Positions 52,976 through 64,000 of a stretch of DNA of 64,000 bases are shown in pieces. Each line of letters starts with the position of its first letter. Position 1 is the first letter of the stretch. This DNA comes from Dicaeum eximium (lineage: Eukaryota > Chordata > Aves > Passeriformes > Dicaeidae). The DNA is taken from positions 372,001 through 436,000 of the forward strand of contig VWZP01005528.1 in assembly GCA_013396995.1 (NCBI GenBank), in the 5' to 3' direction. The position numbers and the translations under genes are program-made. The notes under the pieces are model-generated. The model had not been told where the DNA came from. It searched no databases and saw nothing but the letters and a program-made list of their open reading frames with translations.

Positions 52976-55900
52976 TGTGAGAATACATACTGAATAGATA
53001 AATGTGTTGTAGAACTGAATTTATATTCTGTAAAATATCTAACTTAATAAAACTTTGAGAAACTACAATTTAAAAATTAAAAATAAATAATTATTGTAAT
53101 AGAAAATCATGATGATGCATATTAAATAAAAAGAAGGCTGATAGACTTCAAAAGTGCTCATAAAGGGTATATCGATCTTGACTCTGTGTTGGTTAACTTA
53201 TTTTGATTAGCCTCCAAGAAAATGATAAAATCATTGCTGATAAAATTCCCACAGAGACAAATAATTAAAAGAACAGACTGACATGACAGAACAATCTGAT
53301 AAGCTGGTTTAACAAACAGCAAAAGTGATTGCAACCTGACCCTGTTCCCACCACTCTGAACAAAAGCTCTAAGAGCACACACTTACAATGGGGGTCCTCG
53401 ACTGCAAGTAGGGTAAGAAGATCCTGTGCTTTGAGGCCTCCTCCCACCTCTATATCCAAAAGGGCCAATGAATTTTTGACATAAAAGTGAGAATACTGAG
53501 TTTGGAGAAGGCAATACTTCAGTCTTTTACTGCCTCTGACATTAATACAAGTCAATTTGTGAATCAATGATTCACAAAATATGTTAAAATATTGGAAAGA
53601 CAATAACAGTGAAAGAATTAATTCCCTGGAGTGAAAACATTGTTGAATAAAAGAAATCCAGGAGCTGCTTGATTTCTGCTTATACAGGTTCACAGGATTG
53701 TTGGAGAACCATTCAGGAGGACAATAGGGATCTTAGTAATCTAGTAGACATGGCTGCATAAGGATTAAAAACGGGTATTTTTAATATTTTGCATGGCATT
53801 TTAATATTATGCAGGGCATATTTTACTATTCTGTTTCTTTTGCATGACAAAATGTAGTATTACTCTCTGATTTCAGAATGTGTTAAAGTAATGTCTATGA
53901 CACTGAAGACTGGGGCTCTTAATGGGTACATCTTTGGTTGGAGACTTATAATGCCAAAACTGCTCTCTGCCCTCTGTTTGGTAACTCCGTGTGACAGAAT
54001 ACAATGTAATTATTGTCATGGTGACGTGGCCACCCAGCTCCGTTCTTACTTTACAGCTGCATTTGTGTCTTTATCTGCAGCAGACCTTTAAACACCTCTC
54101 TTTAGGTGCATTCAAAGAATTCTGTGTGTTCAAAGATAATTTTCATTTTGTATAGCTAAATTGTCTCTATTTATTGAGTTTTTAAAAATCAACTGTAATT
54201 TACTTAGAAATCTATTCAGCAGGTTCTTTGATTTTTTTTTCTAGTTTTTGGGAAACAAAAACTGACAGCTATCTTTCCTCATTAGCCTATCATTTACAGA
54301 AGCTTTCTCATCCTGAACATTTGTTATAGTGATCAGAATACTTTAGTGCAAAGAAAAGTAAAAAACCACCTGATTTCCTCACTTTTCACCATCTAAGTGA
54401 CTTAGGCCTTATCATCCCAAAACTGTGAAGCAAAAACAATGCCTTTATTTCAGTTGAGCAGAAATGTTCTAACAGTATAAACTGAAATAGCTCATGAATG
54501 TCAAACTTCTTTCTCAATAAAGCTTCCCAGATAAATTTTGTTAGAAATGTCTTGCTGCAAGCGTGATCTGAATATGAGAGTGAAAAACCCATGGTTCATA
54601 ACTGGAAAAGTGTCTTGCTGGCACTGATTTCTACAGAAGTCTGATCTTTACTATGACTGGCACAGCAGAAGAGCTGGGTGCTTATGAGGATTGCAATGAA
54701 GTGGGGGTCCTATGCTGAGACATCCAATTAAACTCAGTCTTAAATCCTTCTGAGAGCTTGTTGGAGGACTCACTCCAGCAATTCACCAATCTGTTGAATT
54801 AGGTTGAAAAGCCATTAGGTTGAAAGCCATTGACCAAAACCCCAGTGGTATATTTTCTATCTGGATAAATATCCACAATGATAAACAGAGGCCTGAAAAT
54901 ACTCGAGATGTTTGCCAGTTATATTCCAGGCTCTGCACACTGGTAAGTGTGTTTAATGAAAAATGTCATTAAAATCATCAAATTTTCACAAAGTCATTTA
55001 TCAGACTTGCTAGAAAGAATAATAAAGTTATTTTGCTAGAATTTTAAAAGAACATGCATAAAGTAAGGGTGTTTAATTTTTTTCCTTTCCAGATACTGAA
55101 AAGAAAATATCACAAGAGCTGTCTGGCTATAAATATGCCATTGCATAAGCACATTAGTATGATACAGTATTTTGTTTGCTATCCCCAAGAGGCAAATTAC
55201 ACAGGGATAGGCTGCTAAAACTTTAGCAGCAGTAGCTGAGAAGACAAGAAGTACAAATGTCAAAACAGGAAAAATATACCAGACACAGTTCGATTTTTCA
55301 GAGTCAAATTCTTACTCATTTGCATTATGAAAATGTGCAACACCATAAATATTCCCAAATCAATCAAGTAATTCCAAATTTATATCACTGTAAATGACAA
55401 CACAATTCGACCTCGAGAAATTGTGTATTTTACTGAAGGGAAAAGATTAAGTATTTATTATTAGCTGTCTTCTGATGTTTATAATAAGACACAGTTTGTC
55501 ATTTCTGCAAGATGAAACTACATACTTTTCAAAGTTCAGTTTATGGCTCTGTAAGGGAACGGGATTTTTAGAATGTTCTTTCTAGAATATGCAAAATCTG
55601 AACAATTCTCTTATAACTATCTGCTAGCTCTACAAGAATAATACCTTGAGGCAGTAAGGAAAACTGAACTTTATTAAAAATTTCATCAAAGAAATGAATA
55701 GTAGGCTTGGAGAAAAAAAAAAGAAGGCTTAAGACACAATATGGCACTGCATTATGCTTTAGAACCTACAAAGATAAACCTGTAAAGGGTTTTGACTTCA
55801 TAAATGCTGTACACTCCAAATCCTGCTGAATGTCTTTGGAAGTATGATCATATTTTCTTCTTCAAAGAGCATTTTATGAAACAGATCTAAGCTTATCCTC

Positions 55901-58900
55901 TTGTTTCTCCATCTACCTTTTTGAAATATGTGTGAAGTGGGGGAACATGGCGGGAAACAAAAACTCAGGTTGAAAAATTGATCACTGAAAGACGTGAGAT
56001 ACCTGAATTGAATAGCTCAAAAGAGATTTGAAATGGGATCTGTTACCTTCAATGCCTTGGATAAGGAGGAGGCTAATTCTTAGGCAAAGAAGCTGCTGTT
56101 AATAATAGTTAAAAATAATTCCATTACTTAATCCCCAACTGTGAAATGAATGGGTATTTCTAGTTGAGTTATTAAGGGGTGTAACTGAACCTCACAAGGA
56201 AACTTATATCCCCAAAAGCATTCTTGTTTGTCAAACTAGTCCTTTGCCCAAAGGGCTTTTGCTGAGAAACAGGGATTAGCCTACATAAGTGAACAAATTT
56301 CAGATGCTGTTTTTGCCATATTCATGGTAAGCAACTAGTTCTCTGTCTCCAGAGCTGTTGGTTTTGACACAAATAGCCTTCATGATTTCATTAAAATATC
56401 CTCTAAGGAAATGTTATTTGAAACATTAGCCTTTCTACTGTAAACAGTGCAGAAAGTTGCTCCTCACAAAAAACTCTTCCCTTGTTAGACAACATCTTTC
56501 CATTCTTCATCAGCATGTAGATTTGACTGAGAAATTGTAATGCTAATTTCATTCTTCATAATTATGATTATGAGGTTTTAAATAATTAATTTATCCTCCT
56601 TGCTGGATTACATACTTCAAAAAGTAAGCCTTGCTAAAATTACATGCTCTTGGATCTGGTAGCTTACAGAACTTGCTCATAATGCATATGAGACTATGGT
56701 CCACTTTCTTGAGAACCATTTTTAAAGTATTCTGTAAAATACACTGCTGTGATTCAGACCCTTGAGAGAGCAATAGGCATAATTGGTTCCAGTTTCAGCT
56801 TTTCACTTGCATAATTTAACTAAGTCCTTTGTCGCTCAAGTAAAATGAAGGTGCTCTTCCAGCTGGGCTGGGGTATAGCTTAGCCCTGGAAGCAACTGCT
56901 AGAAAACCAATGCAGTAGGATACAAATGAAAATGATAGGAAGGGACAGTGGCAGCTCACAAACAGCACAAAATGAGGGTTGTAAGGTAGATCCACATGTC
57001 AGACTTTGATATACTATCCTGTGGCATAGCAGCACTGAACTCGATAACCATCCCTAATGCACCTGGGAAGGATATGTCCAAGGTTACACTCAAAATCATG
57101 CTTGTCTGCCTTTTTTTCAGAGATCCCCTAAATATATTCCTTCAGCAGCTACAATGGCATGCTTCCATACAAGATTTTATGTGTCTCAACACTGCCAGGA
57201 ATGCCTCATATGAGTGATTCACAGGCTTTCCATAAGTAGTTTGTGAAACACCAAGTGGAGTGTGAGGACTGCAAATCCCTCAGACATGTCAAGGGTCACA
57301 CATTGCACTCACTGCCAAATCATGCTGGACGCAGAGGTCTCCTCTCTCACATCTCAACTGGTGGGCATCATTGGTCACTCTTTCTGTCACAGTTCCCAGA
57401 GTTTGGCTTCTCATACACTGGATCATAAAAAAAATAACAGCAAGTCATACTTACAATTACTTTGGAAACTGCCCTTGTGGAACAATAGAAATACAGCCCA
57501 GTTTAGCACGTACATCATAATTAGATTTTGCAAGCATGTAATATAATTGTGTTCCCTAAAGAATGGAGCCTAGGTCCTCCTTGACATAAAGCTGCAGATC
57601 CATTCCTGGCTGTCTGTGAGAGATGAGAGGGTCTCCTTTATTACCTGTACTCCACATTTAATTGTTAACTCTTCATGGAAGTCACAGCACTGAGGATGCA
57701 AAATATACATAAAGACATCTATTAACAATGCTAATTACTATTAAATATGATCATTAAAATTAACTAGTCATTTGTGATATGTTCTCACAAAATGTTTGTC
57801 AGTGCTCAAAATTTGGCTCTCATTTACTATTTCATGCTTGTGTCAGAGCATGATGATATGGATTATTTTGGGTTACTTCAATTACCTCATTCTGGATCTG
57901 CAGCTCTTACACCCTCACACATCTTCAGTTCAAAGAGGGCAGCTTCTGTTTCTGCACACAGCCATTAAATAGGTTGTCATTTGCATCTCTTCTGAAGCTG
58001 ACTTCCAGTGAAAGTCTGGGAGCATTCATTATAAAAATGCAGACTGCATTTCTCTTAGATCAATTAAAAGGCAAACATCATTATAGATTGTCTCGCATAA
58101 ACAGAATTTACACATCAGCTGGCTTAACAAAAGGCTTCTAATTTTTGTATTACATGAAATTAAGTCCTTGCATGCTCAAAGAATACAGAGACCCATTTAT
58201 CTTCAAAAAGCACTTCCCTTTGATCTGAGCTTCTGTCATTCCTACCTTCATGGATAAAAAAGGAGGATAGATCTTAGTATGAATCTCACAAGTACTTTAG
58301 AAATCTAGCATTCAAAATGAAAAATGCAGAGAAATTATTCTGTAACATTCAGGAGTGGAGCAGTGCTCATAACACGGGTTCATCATTTGGCCAATGTGGG
58401 GAATCCTATCTGAACACCTCTGGAAGTGTCAGCTTCTCTCCAGCAAAGCTCTCCCCAGGCCAGCTGGCTGCTGACCTTGTAGAATGTACTAGCTCAGCAG
58501 AGCTGGGGCTGATCTGCTCTAATTCCCTCTCTCTGGAGCTTTTCTTTCCCACCAGAGGGCATACACTGTGAGCACACAACTGCCTTCAGAGGAATTTAAA
58601 ATATATATAATGTACCAGATAAATGAACTGACTCAAATGCCAAGTTTTTGTACTCAATTCCATTCAATGGGGCTGTTAATTCATCCTGTTGCTCACTGGG
58701 TAAATTATTCCATTTGCTACAAAAGCAGTTGGTTTAGCATACTTTTGTTTGACTTTGCAGAGTGCTGGATGTGCAGTGCTTTTGAATAAGGCCATTCATT
58801 TATTTAGCTACTGAGCTAACTGGTAGTACTGTGCTGGTATTCACCCACATCTCTGGATACCATGGAAATCGTTGCTCCCTGGGTTCTAGGCATGCCTAAA

Positions 58901-59170
58901 ATTTTAATGTAAATAGGAGTCATTAAAATTATTTCAAAAAATGTGTCTGCAGTGGTAACTTAGGTGAATTGTGTGGAACTAGGTGGGGGTATGAGGACGG
59001 CTGTGAGGAGGGGAGGCAGCAGCACAGCAGGCTGCCAGGTGGTAGATGTCCTGAAGATAACTGAGGTCCGTAAAACGAGTGGAATATGGCACGGTTTGAA
59101 ATTTTCATTTTCCTGTATTGCAGCAACACAAGCAGAGGGGAGAGAAGGGAGGAAGAGGAAGGAGAGAGAA
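52976..59170. other. Intergenic region upstream of ACBD5, no gene recognised
   Basis: About 6 kb of AT-rich DNA. The longest frame, 53265-53693 on the minus strand (142 codons), has no recognisable motif. A short imperfect repeat of AGGTTGAAAGCCATT occurs near 54802-54830. The last 200 bp become purine-rich (GAGGGGAGAGAAGGGAGGAAGAGG) approaching the N at 59171. I see no CpG island until that join, which suggests that the true ACBD5 promoter sequence is displaced. Confidence 0.55.
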
Positions 59171-59171
59171 N
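59171..59171. other. Single-N assembly join just upstream of ACBD5 exon 1
   Basis: One N separates purine-rich, moderately AT-rich DNA from the GC-rich 5' end of ACBD5. It is likely a contig junction, with promoter sequence missing at this point. Confidence 0.75.
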
Positions 59172-59201
59172 CCGAGCAGGAGGCGGTGAGGGGCCGGGGC
59201 C

Positions 59202-59277
59202 ATGGCCGAGACCGGCTCTCTGCACGCCACCAGGTTCGAGGCGGCCGTGAAGGTGATCCAGAGCCTGCCCAAAAATG
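59202..59277 (+). CDS. ACBD5: ACBD5 exon 1 (acyl-CoA-binding domain-containing protein 5, residues 1-25 plus one base)
   Basis: The ATG lies in a strong context (GGGGCCATGG). The exon encodes MAETGSLHATRFEAAVKVIQ then SLPKN, plus the first base of a Gly codon, and ends at donor G/GTGAGT. RFEAAVKVIQSLPKNG is the first helix and turn of the acyl-CoA-binding domain as found in ACBD5. The protein is known as a tail-anchored peroxisomal membrane protein. It binds very-long-chain acyl-CoA in the cytosol and tethers peroxisomes to the ER through VAP proteins; those later parts are outside the window. Longer N-terminal isoforms exist in mammals, and I see no conserved upstream extension here. The start is chosen by family conservation and Kozak context. 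Confidence 0.95.
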
Positions 59278-59296
59278 GTGAGTGCGGCGGGGGGGT

Positions 59297-59835
59297 CCGG
59301 CGGCAGCGGCGCCATCGGTGCCGGGCGGGCACCGGGAGCGGGAAGGGCCCGGCGGGGCGAGGCCGCGGCCGCGGGGAGATCAGGGCAGCGGGGCCGCCCC
59401 GGCAGCCGCCGGAGAACCGCTGGAAAGCTCGGCATTAGTGCTGCTCCCCGTCTCTCGGGGGATGCGCCGGCTCCGGGGCCTTCTGTGCCCTGCTGGGAGC
59501 TCCTCAGTCGGGCGCCTGCACCAGGGATCTGTCAGCTGCCCGCGATTTCAGCCTCCCTGAAATCCTAAAGTTGCTTTAACAAAGATGTTACCGTGACTTT
59601 CCCCTCTGCTCAGCGAAAAAGAAAAAAAAAAGAGAACTTATCTTTTTGAAAAGAGGTATGATAATTTTTAAAAATTTTGTTTATTATACGTTTTTGAGGT
59701 TCTGAGGTAAAGGTGACTGTAAACTTCTAATGATTAGAATCAAACCTCAAGCTACTTGATTTAATGGATTGGTTATGAATCTTCCTTGCTAGCTGTTAAG
59801 AGTTTTATATTTACATTTTTTACCTTCAACAAAGG
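59297..59835. repeat. First copy of an exact 539-bp duplication (probable assembly artefact)
   Basis: The segment runs from CCGGCGGCAGCGGCGCC to TTACCTTCAACAAAGG and recurs at 59973-60511 at an offset of 676 bp with no difference seen by eye. The first copy ends at an N (59836). It begins within intron 1, 19 bp after the exon 1 donor site starts, so exon 1 itself is not duplicated. Confidence 0.92.
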
Positions 59836-59836
59836 N

Positions 59837-59970
59837 CATGGGCGCCTGAGGCCGGGGCGGAGGTCGGGGTGGGCTGAGCAGGGGGCCGGGCGGGGTTGCG
59901 GGGCCAGGCCGGTCCGAGGTGCTGGGCGGGCTGTCCCGGCCCCGCCGGAGGGGAGGGCGCGGGGGCGGGG
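59837..59970 (+). promoter_or_regulatory. ACBD5: Stranded GC-rich segment, probably the displaced ACBD5 promoter/5' UTR
   Basis: This 134-bp segment is flanked by N on both sides and occurs once. It is very GC- and CpG-rich, with several GGGCGG-type Sp1 boxes including GGGGGCGGGG at its end. It sits between two copies of intron 1 sequence, where it breaks an otherwise continuous overlap. It would fit at the N at 59171, directly upstream of exon 1, as core promoter or 5' UTR. This placement is an inference from the assembly pattern. Confidence 0.5.
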
Positions 59971-59972
59971 NN

Positions 59973-60511
59973 CCGGCGGCAGCGGCGCCATCGGTGCCGG
60001 GCGGGCACCGGGAGCGGGAAGGGCCCGGCGGGGCGAGGCCGCGGCCGCGGGGAGATCAGGGCAGCGGGGCCGCCCCGGCAGCCGCCGGAGAACCGCTGGA
60101 AAGCTCGGCATTAGTGCTGCTCCCCGTCTCTCGGGGGATGCGCCGGCTCCGGGGCCTTCTGTGCCCTGCTGGGAGCTCCTCAGTCGGGCGCCTGCACCAG
60201 GGATCTGTCAGCTGCCCGCGATTTCAGCCTCCCTGAAATCCTAAAGTTGCTTTAACAAAGATGTTACCGTGACTTTCCCCTCTGCTCAGCGAAAAAGAAA
60301 AAAAAAAGAGAACTTATCTTTTTGAAAAGAGGTATGATAATTTTTAAAAATTTTGTTTATTATACGTTTTTGAGGTTCTGAGGTAAAGGTGACTGTAAAC
60401 TTCTAATGATTAGAATCAAACCTCAAGCTACTTGATTTAATGGATTGGTTATGAATCTTCCTTGCTAGCTGTTAAGAGTTTTATATTTACATTTTTTACC
60501 TTCAACAAAGG
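59973..60511. repeat. Second copy of the exact 539-bp duplication
   Basis: Apparently identical to 59297-59835. It starts straight after two N bases and runs on without interruption into the rest of ACBD5 intron 1, so this is the copy continuous with exon 2. Confidence 0.92.
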
Positions 60512-61058
60512 TAGAAGAGAAGACTAAATCGGGAGGTATGGTGAAACTTGCTGAAAGTGTTGTCAAATACCTAAAGTAAACAAAAACACTGCAGAAGGCT
60601 GTGTTCTGGGTTATTGTGTTTGTTTGGATTGGTTATTTTTTTGAGTTCTGGAGACTCTGAGTAAGTTATCGTTTGTTAACAGTAAAGTGACTTGCAAGAT
60701 ACTTTGTTTACTGAGAAGCAACCCTGTTCCTTTAAACTGATGAGTGAAAGGACATCGGCTTGATGTTACTTATTACCTTTTTTATTCAAATTGTGGAGTT
60801 TGACCTTAACAATGTTAAAGGTTATAGTCCTTTAAACTCCATCTGAAACTTGCTGTTTGTGCAGTAAATATTTTCAGTGGTGCTGGTTCTTGGTAGATGA
60901 GGTGAAGATGTTCTCTGTTGACTTACAGTGTACTGCTGTGAATCAGGCTGTAAAAGGCTGCAGGTTGTTTTCTCACAGAAACAGAACTGTTAATCTTGTA
61001 AAATACTCACTAATATTCTTGATGACAATTTAATTGTATTTTAAAATTTTTTCACTAG

Positions 61059-61179
61059 GTTCATTCCAGCCAACGAATGAAATGATGCTGAAGTTCTATA
61101 GCTTTTATAAGCAAGCAACCCAAGGACCCTGTAACATTCCTCGACCTGGATTTTGGGATCCAATTGGTAGATACAAATG
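61059..61179 (+). CDS. ACBD5: ACBD5 exon 2 (acyl-CoA-binding domain core, residues 26-65)
   Basis: The exon is 121 nt, preceded by TTTTTTCACTAG and followed by donor GTAACT. Its first two bases complete Gly26, and its last two bases (TG) start Trp66, finished by exon 3. It encodes SFQPTNEMMLKFYSFYKQAT then GPCNIPRPGFWDPIGRYK. This is the heart of the acyl-CoA-binding domain, including the family signature FYxxYKQAT-type helix. Y39, K43 and K65 (counted from MAET) correspond by position and exact spacing to Tyr28, Lys32 and Lys54 of the classic ACBP, which contact the CoA head group. The substrate-binding function therefore appears intact. Confidence 0.97.
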
Positions 61180-62635
61180 GTAACTTTTCACGAGTTGTTG
61201 TTTTGGGGATTTTTTCTTATGCTTGGAGTGGAGATGTTTAAAAGAGTAGCACTTGGAGAAAGAAACTCTCTAAACTCTTTCTTTTTTAAATAAAAGAACG
61301 TTTACAGCCTTTGATGCTTGAATTAGTTTTCTGTTGTATTCCAACTTTTAACTCAGAAAATTGATCACTTCTCAGAGTTGCAGGTGGAAAAGTTCCCTTG
61401 GATTATGCAGGTGGGAAGGTTTTTCTTGGGCAGCCACCATCATGGTACCTCTGCAGTGTTTATCCCATGTCGTAAAGTGAAGTCTTAGGTGCTCTGAAGA
61501 AAGAGTGGTGTGGAGGAGTGTCTGGAGTCCTTCCCTCTTGAGTTTTCATGTGTGATGTGAGCCTGAAGTAAATAAGTGCTCACTGGCAACCACTAATACA
61601 GCTTTGAGCTCTTGGTGGGGAGGTTGGGTTTATGTCTTTCTGGTTTGTCTGCTCAGTGGCAGGGCTTCCCACTATCTGTGTTTGCCTTGGCCTGGGAAGA
61701 CCTCTGATTCACCAAATTGCTGAGTTCTCTTTGAAAAGCCAATGTGAATATTTTGCTTATAATATTTTAATGATGATTTGTCCTGAAGAACAAATATTAT
61801 TGCTGTCTTTGTGGTCACGGTGGTCTTGGGAATCTGTGAAATGATTCCTAGGACTTTTTTTTTCCTCCTTCCTTCTTCCTCAGCCTCCCCAAGCCAGAGT
61901 GCAGGGGATAGACTAGGTCTGTGAGCTTTCATCACCTGGTTGGTTGTAGCTGGAATGTGAGCCACCAACCTTGGTGGTTTCCTGTGAGTGGGACAAATAC
62001 TCTGGAATGGCAAATAATGTGCAAGACTGAGGAAATCTTTTATTGCAGTCTGTGTTCTGACAGATTCCTTGTGCAATACTGATAAATTTGGTTAGAGTTT
62101 TCTGTCTTGCAGAGTTGGAGAGGGGAAGATTTTATTTAGGTCAGAAGTAGTATGTAACTGCTGTGGTGACTCTTTGCCTACTAGACTGATGCACCTTTCC
62201 CCAGTTGCTAAACTCAAAAAGGACAGATTTTTCTTGTAGCTTTTTCTACCTCAGTGACAGCTGTTTGTAAGGGCTGGCTGAGGTATCTGGGCCTGTTTGT
62301 TTTATACAGCAGAGGATCTTAAACTCCACTTAGCCAACGGGTAATGTGTGTGTCTTTTATCTGGGCTTATTTACAACTTACTGTGTACAAAATCATAGGT
62401 AGTCATTGAGGAACTCTTCAGTCCCCAGTCTGTTCAGTTTGTTGCTTCTTCTTCCACTGTGTGATTATCCTAGCAAATTATATATTTATACTTAAAAAAT
62501 AATGTGAATCATTCTTGCATTTTACTCGTATCAGAGAAACTTTGGACATTACATAACTGACCTACTTAAGGCCAAGTTGAAAAAAATCCAGTGCGCCCTG
62601 AAGATACTGAAGGTGTGTGTGACTTTCTTTCCTAG
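61180..62635 (+). other. ACBD5: ACBD5 intron 2
   Basis: The intron runs from donor GTAACT to acceptor TTTCTTTCCTAG and is about 1.46 kb. It holds unique sequence. Open frames on both strands (for example 61672-62076 minus) are chance frames. No repeat was recognised. Confidence 0.9.
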
Positions 62636-62708
62636 GGATGCTTGGAGTGCCTTGGGAAACATGTCCAAAGAAGAAGCCATGATAGCCTATGTTGATGAAA
62701 TGAAAAAG
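62636..62708 (+). CDS. ACBD5: ACBD5 exon 3 (end of acyl-CoA-binding domain, residues 66-90)
   Basis: The exon is 73 nt, between acceptor CTTTCCTAG and donor GTACGT. The first base completes Trp66, followed by 24 codons, DAWSALGNMSKEEAM then IAYVDEMKK, ending in phase 0. WDAWSxLGxMSKEEAM is the conserved closing part of the acyl-CoA-binding fold. Tyr84 lies 19 residues after Lys65, the same spacing as Lys54-Tyr73 in ACBP, so all four classic ligand residues are retained. The following exon (IIETMP-like in mammals) is not visible before the window ends. The FFAT motif, coiled coil and C-terminal membrane anchor lie further downstream. Confidence 0.97.
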
Positions 62709-64000
62709 GTACGTTTATTAATGAAGGGATTTTCTAGAACAAACATTCCAGAAATAGAGGAATGTGAGGGGGGTCTTGCTGACTACTCTTGCTGAAGCTC
62801 CAAATGAGTTACCCCTATGTGAACTGTTACATTTCAGTACTAAGCTGTTTGGCCTGTGGGGAGAAGAAAACTATGAAGTTCCTTCAAAACACAGAATTTG
62901 TGTTGTTTTCAGAGAAATATGAGAGCTCTAGCTGATATGAAGCTTAAATGACAGAGCTAAGGAAAGTGAAATATTGAAATCATGGTAAAGAGGGCATTAA
63001 GGGAAAAAAAACTGTACTGCACACTGCCTCAGTTCTTAGAGCTGAGAGAGGTAAGTGATCCTTGTCCTAGAAAAGAGATTAAAACAACTTTCCAGAAGGA
63101 CTTTAGGAGAAAAGGTCTCAGTCTCATGACTGGAGACATGAATATAATCAAATATGTAAACTTAATAATTTTTGATTTTTCAGGAAGAGCTCAGCAACCT
63201 GAATTTTCTGTACTTGTTACAAAAACATTCCATGAATATTATAGTTGCAATGAAACTATTAGCATTGAGTAATGTGCTCTGTTTTCAAATCGATGTGTAA
63301 CTTGTAAGCAGTCACAGTTATCATATTAAGCAGGAATTGCAGCATTAACTAAAATAAACAGAGTTAAAAGTTTCATGTCTTAACTAACCCTTTTCACTGC
63401 AGTCTTTCCACTAAAACTTTTAGAGATGACTTTCCCAGTTTAAAGATTATTTCCTGTCAATCTGAATAAAAGTATAATTGTAATCTATTATTATAACAAG
63501 GTTTGAATCAAGGGGAAAAAGTTCTGCTTCAAATTTGCTTTATTTTTTCCAATACCACTGTCCTGACATCAAACTCTGAATCTGTTTAATGGGTGATACA
63601 ACAAAAATTTTTACCAGGCAAGGAGCTGGAGTCTGATTTACTCTTCTTTTTCCTGTCTGTAGTTTTGGTAATTTAGTTCCTGCTGCTATTACTGCTCTAA
63701 AAGCAGTAGTAACAGTAGAGTATCTGCTCTAAAATGAAAAATAAGCAGCTCCAGAAAACACAGAAGGCTAAATACTGTTTGTTTGATTAAAAATCCCACT
63801 ACATTTTAATAATCCCTTTGAATTTATGCCACAAGGTTTACTGCTTCATTTCAAAACTTGGATTCAATATGTGTTGATGTTTTAGTAGATTACCTTATGG
63901 TTTTGTTTCAGTGCAGTAACTGGTTTGGTCAGGACACTGAAACCAAGTGAAACTGCAATTGCAGTAAACTGCAGTTTGTTCTAAAAAATCTCTAGTAAGC
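62709..64000 (+). other. ACBD5: ACBD5 intron 3 (partial; runs off the right edge)
   Basis: The intron begins with donor GTACGT. I find no frame resembling the next ACBD5 exon before 64000. The open frame at 62982-63272 has no resemblance to ACBD5 or any family I know. The sequence is unique and AT-rich. Confidence 0.85.

Larger units (their letters stand above)
59278..61058 (+). other. ACBD5: ACBD5 intron 1 (length inflated by a false duplication)
   Basis: The intron runs from donor GTGAGT to acceptor TTTTTTCACTAG. It contains two apparently identical 539-bp segments with a 134-bp single-copy, GC-rich segment between them, all separated by N joins. If these are artefacts, the real intron is about 676 bp shorter than shown. 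The remaining intron sequence (60512-61058) is unremarkable. Confidence 0.85.

Noticed and set aside
53265..53693. 142-codon minus-strand frame in the intergenic region
   Set aside because: No motif, no splice context and no family resemblance. The length is compatible with chance in this much sequence.
59090..59125. Possible upstream exon of ACBD5 after TTTCATTTTCCTGTATTGCAG
   Set aside because: It looks like a splice acceptor, but no conserved peptide or donor follows before the N join, and the local order of sequence is unreliable.
58929..59435. 168-codon minus-strand frame at the ACBD5 start
   Set aside because: It is antisense to exon 1, crosses an N join and is low-complexity Ala/Pro/Arg typical of GC-rich shadows. 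A related frame recurs in the duplicated copy only because the DNA is duplicated.
1..64000. A novel operon, CRISPR array, defence system or other undescribed system
   Set aside because: The window is ordinary avian nuclear DNA with two known genes, CR1/ERV repeats and assembly artefacts. Nothing seen supports a new system.

Overview
The window is draft-quality vertebrate nuclear DNA, almost certainly from a bird and probably a songbird. It is AT-rich, with very long introns, GT-AG splice sites and two GC-rich promoter islands. Its main interspersed repeats are CR1 LINE fragments, plus one solo ERV LTR of a type I associate with passerines. I found no bacterial, plasmid, phage or CRISPR content. 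Only five coding exons are supportable, belonging to two genes: ABI1 on the minus strand and ACBD5 on the plus strand. Nearly all longer open frames are chance frames, repeat-derived frames or shadows.

Layout. Positions 1-15047 are part of ABI1 intron 2, with a solo LTR at 2649-3309 and two CR1 pieces. ABI1 exon 2 is at 15048-15215. ABI1 intron 1 (15216-37818) holds two CR1 3' ends. ABI1 exon 1 with the start codon is at 37819-37935, inside a GC-rich island that runs to about 38335. From there to about 59170 is an intergenic stretch of roughly 21 kb. It contains a CR1 tail next to the ABI1 island, a GGAGCA-based minisatellite interrupted by a 21-base gap (40219-40633), several more CR1 fragments and a locally scrambled assembly patch (48956-50212). 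ACBD5 then begins: exon 1 (59202-59277), exon 2 (61059-61179) and exon 3 (62636-62708). Together these encode about 90 residues, an essentially complete acyl-CoA-binding domain. The window ends in ACBD5 intron 3.

The two genes are divergently oriented but do not form an operon-like unit. ABI1 encodes an adaptor of the WAVE actin-regulatory complex. ACBD5 encodes a peroxisomal acyl-CoA-binding tether. Human genes normally lying between them (ANKRD26, YME1L1, MASTL) are not seen here, which suggests a local inversion or rearrangement relative to human.

The most useful new observation concerns the assembly. Two places (48956-50212 and 59171-60511) share the same error signature: one- or two-N joins, an exact duplication of 404 or 539 bp, and a short single-copy segment stranded between the copies. 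In both, moving the short segment to the first N makes biological sense. At the first locus it restores a truncated CR1 3' end. At the second it puts a GC-box-rich segment directly upstream of ACBD5 exon 1. I found no credible undescribed biological system.
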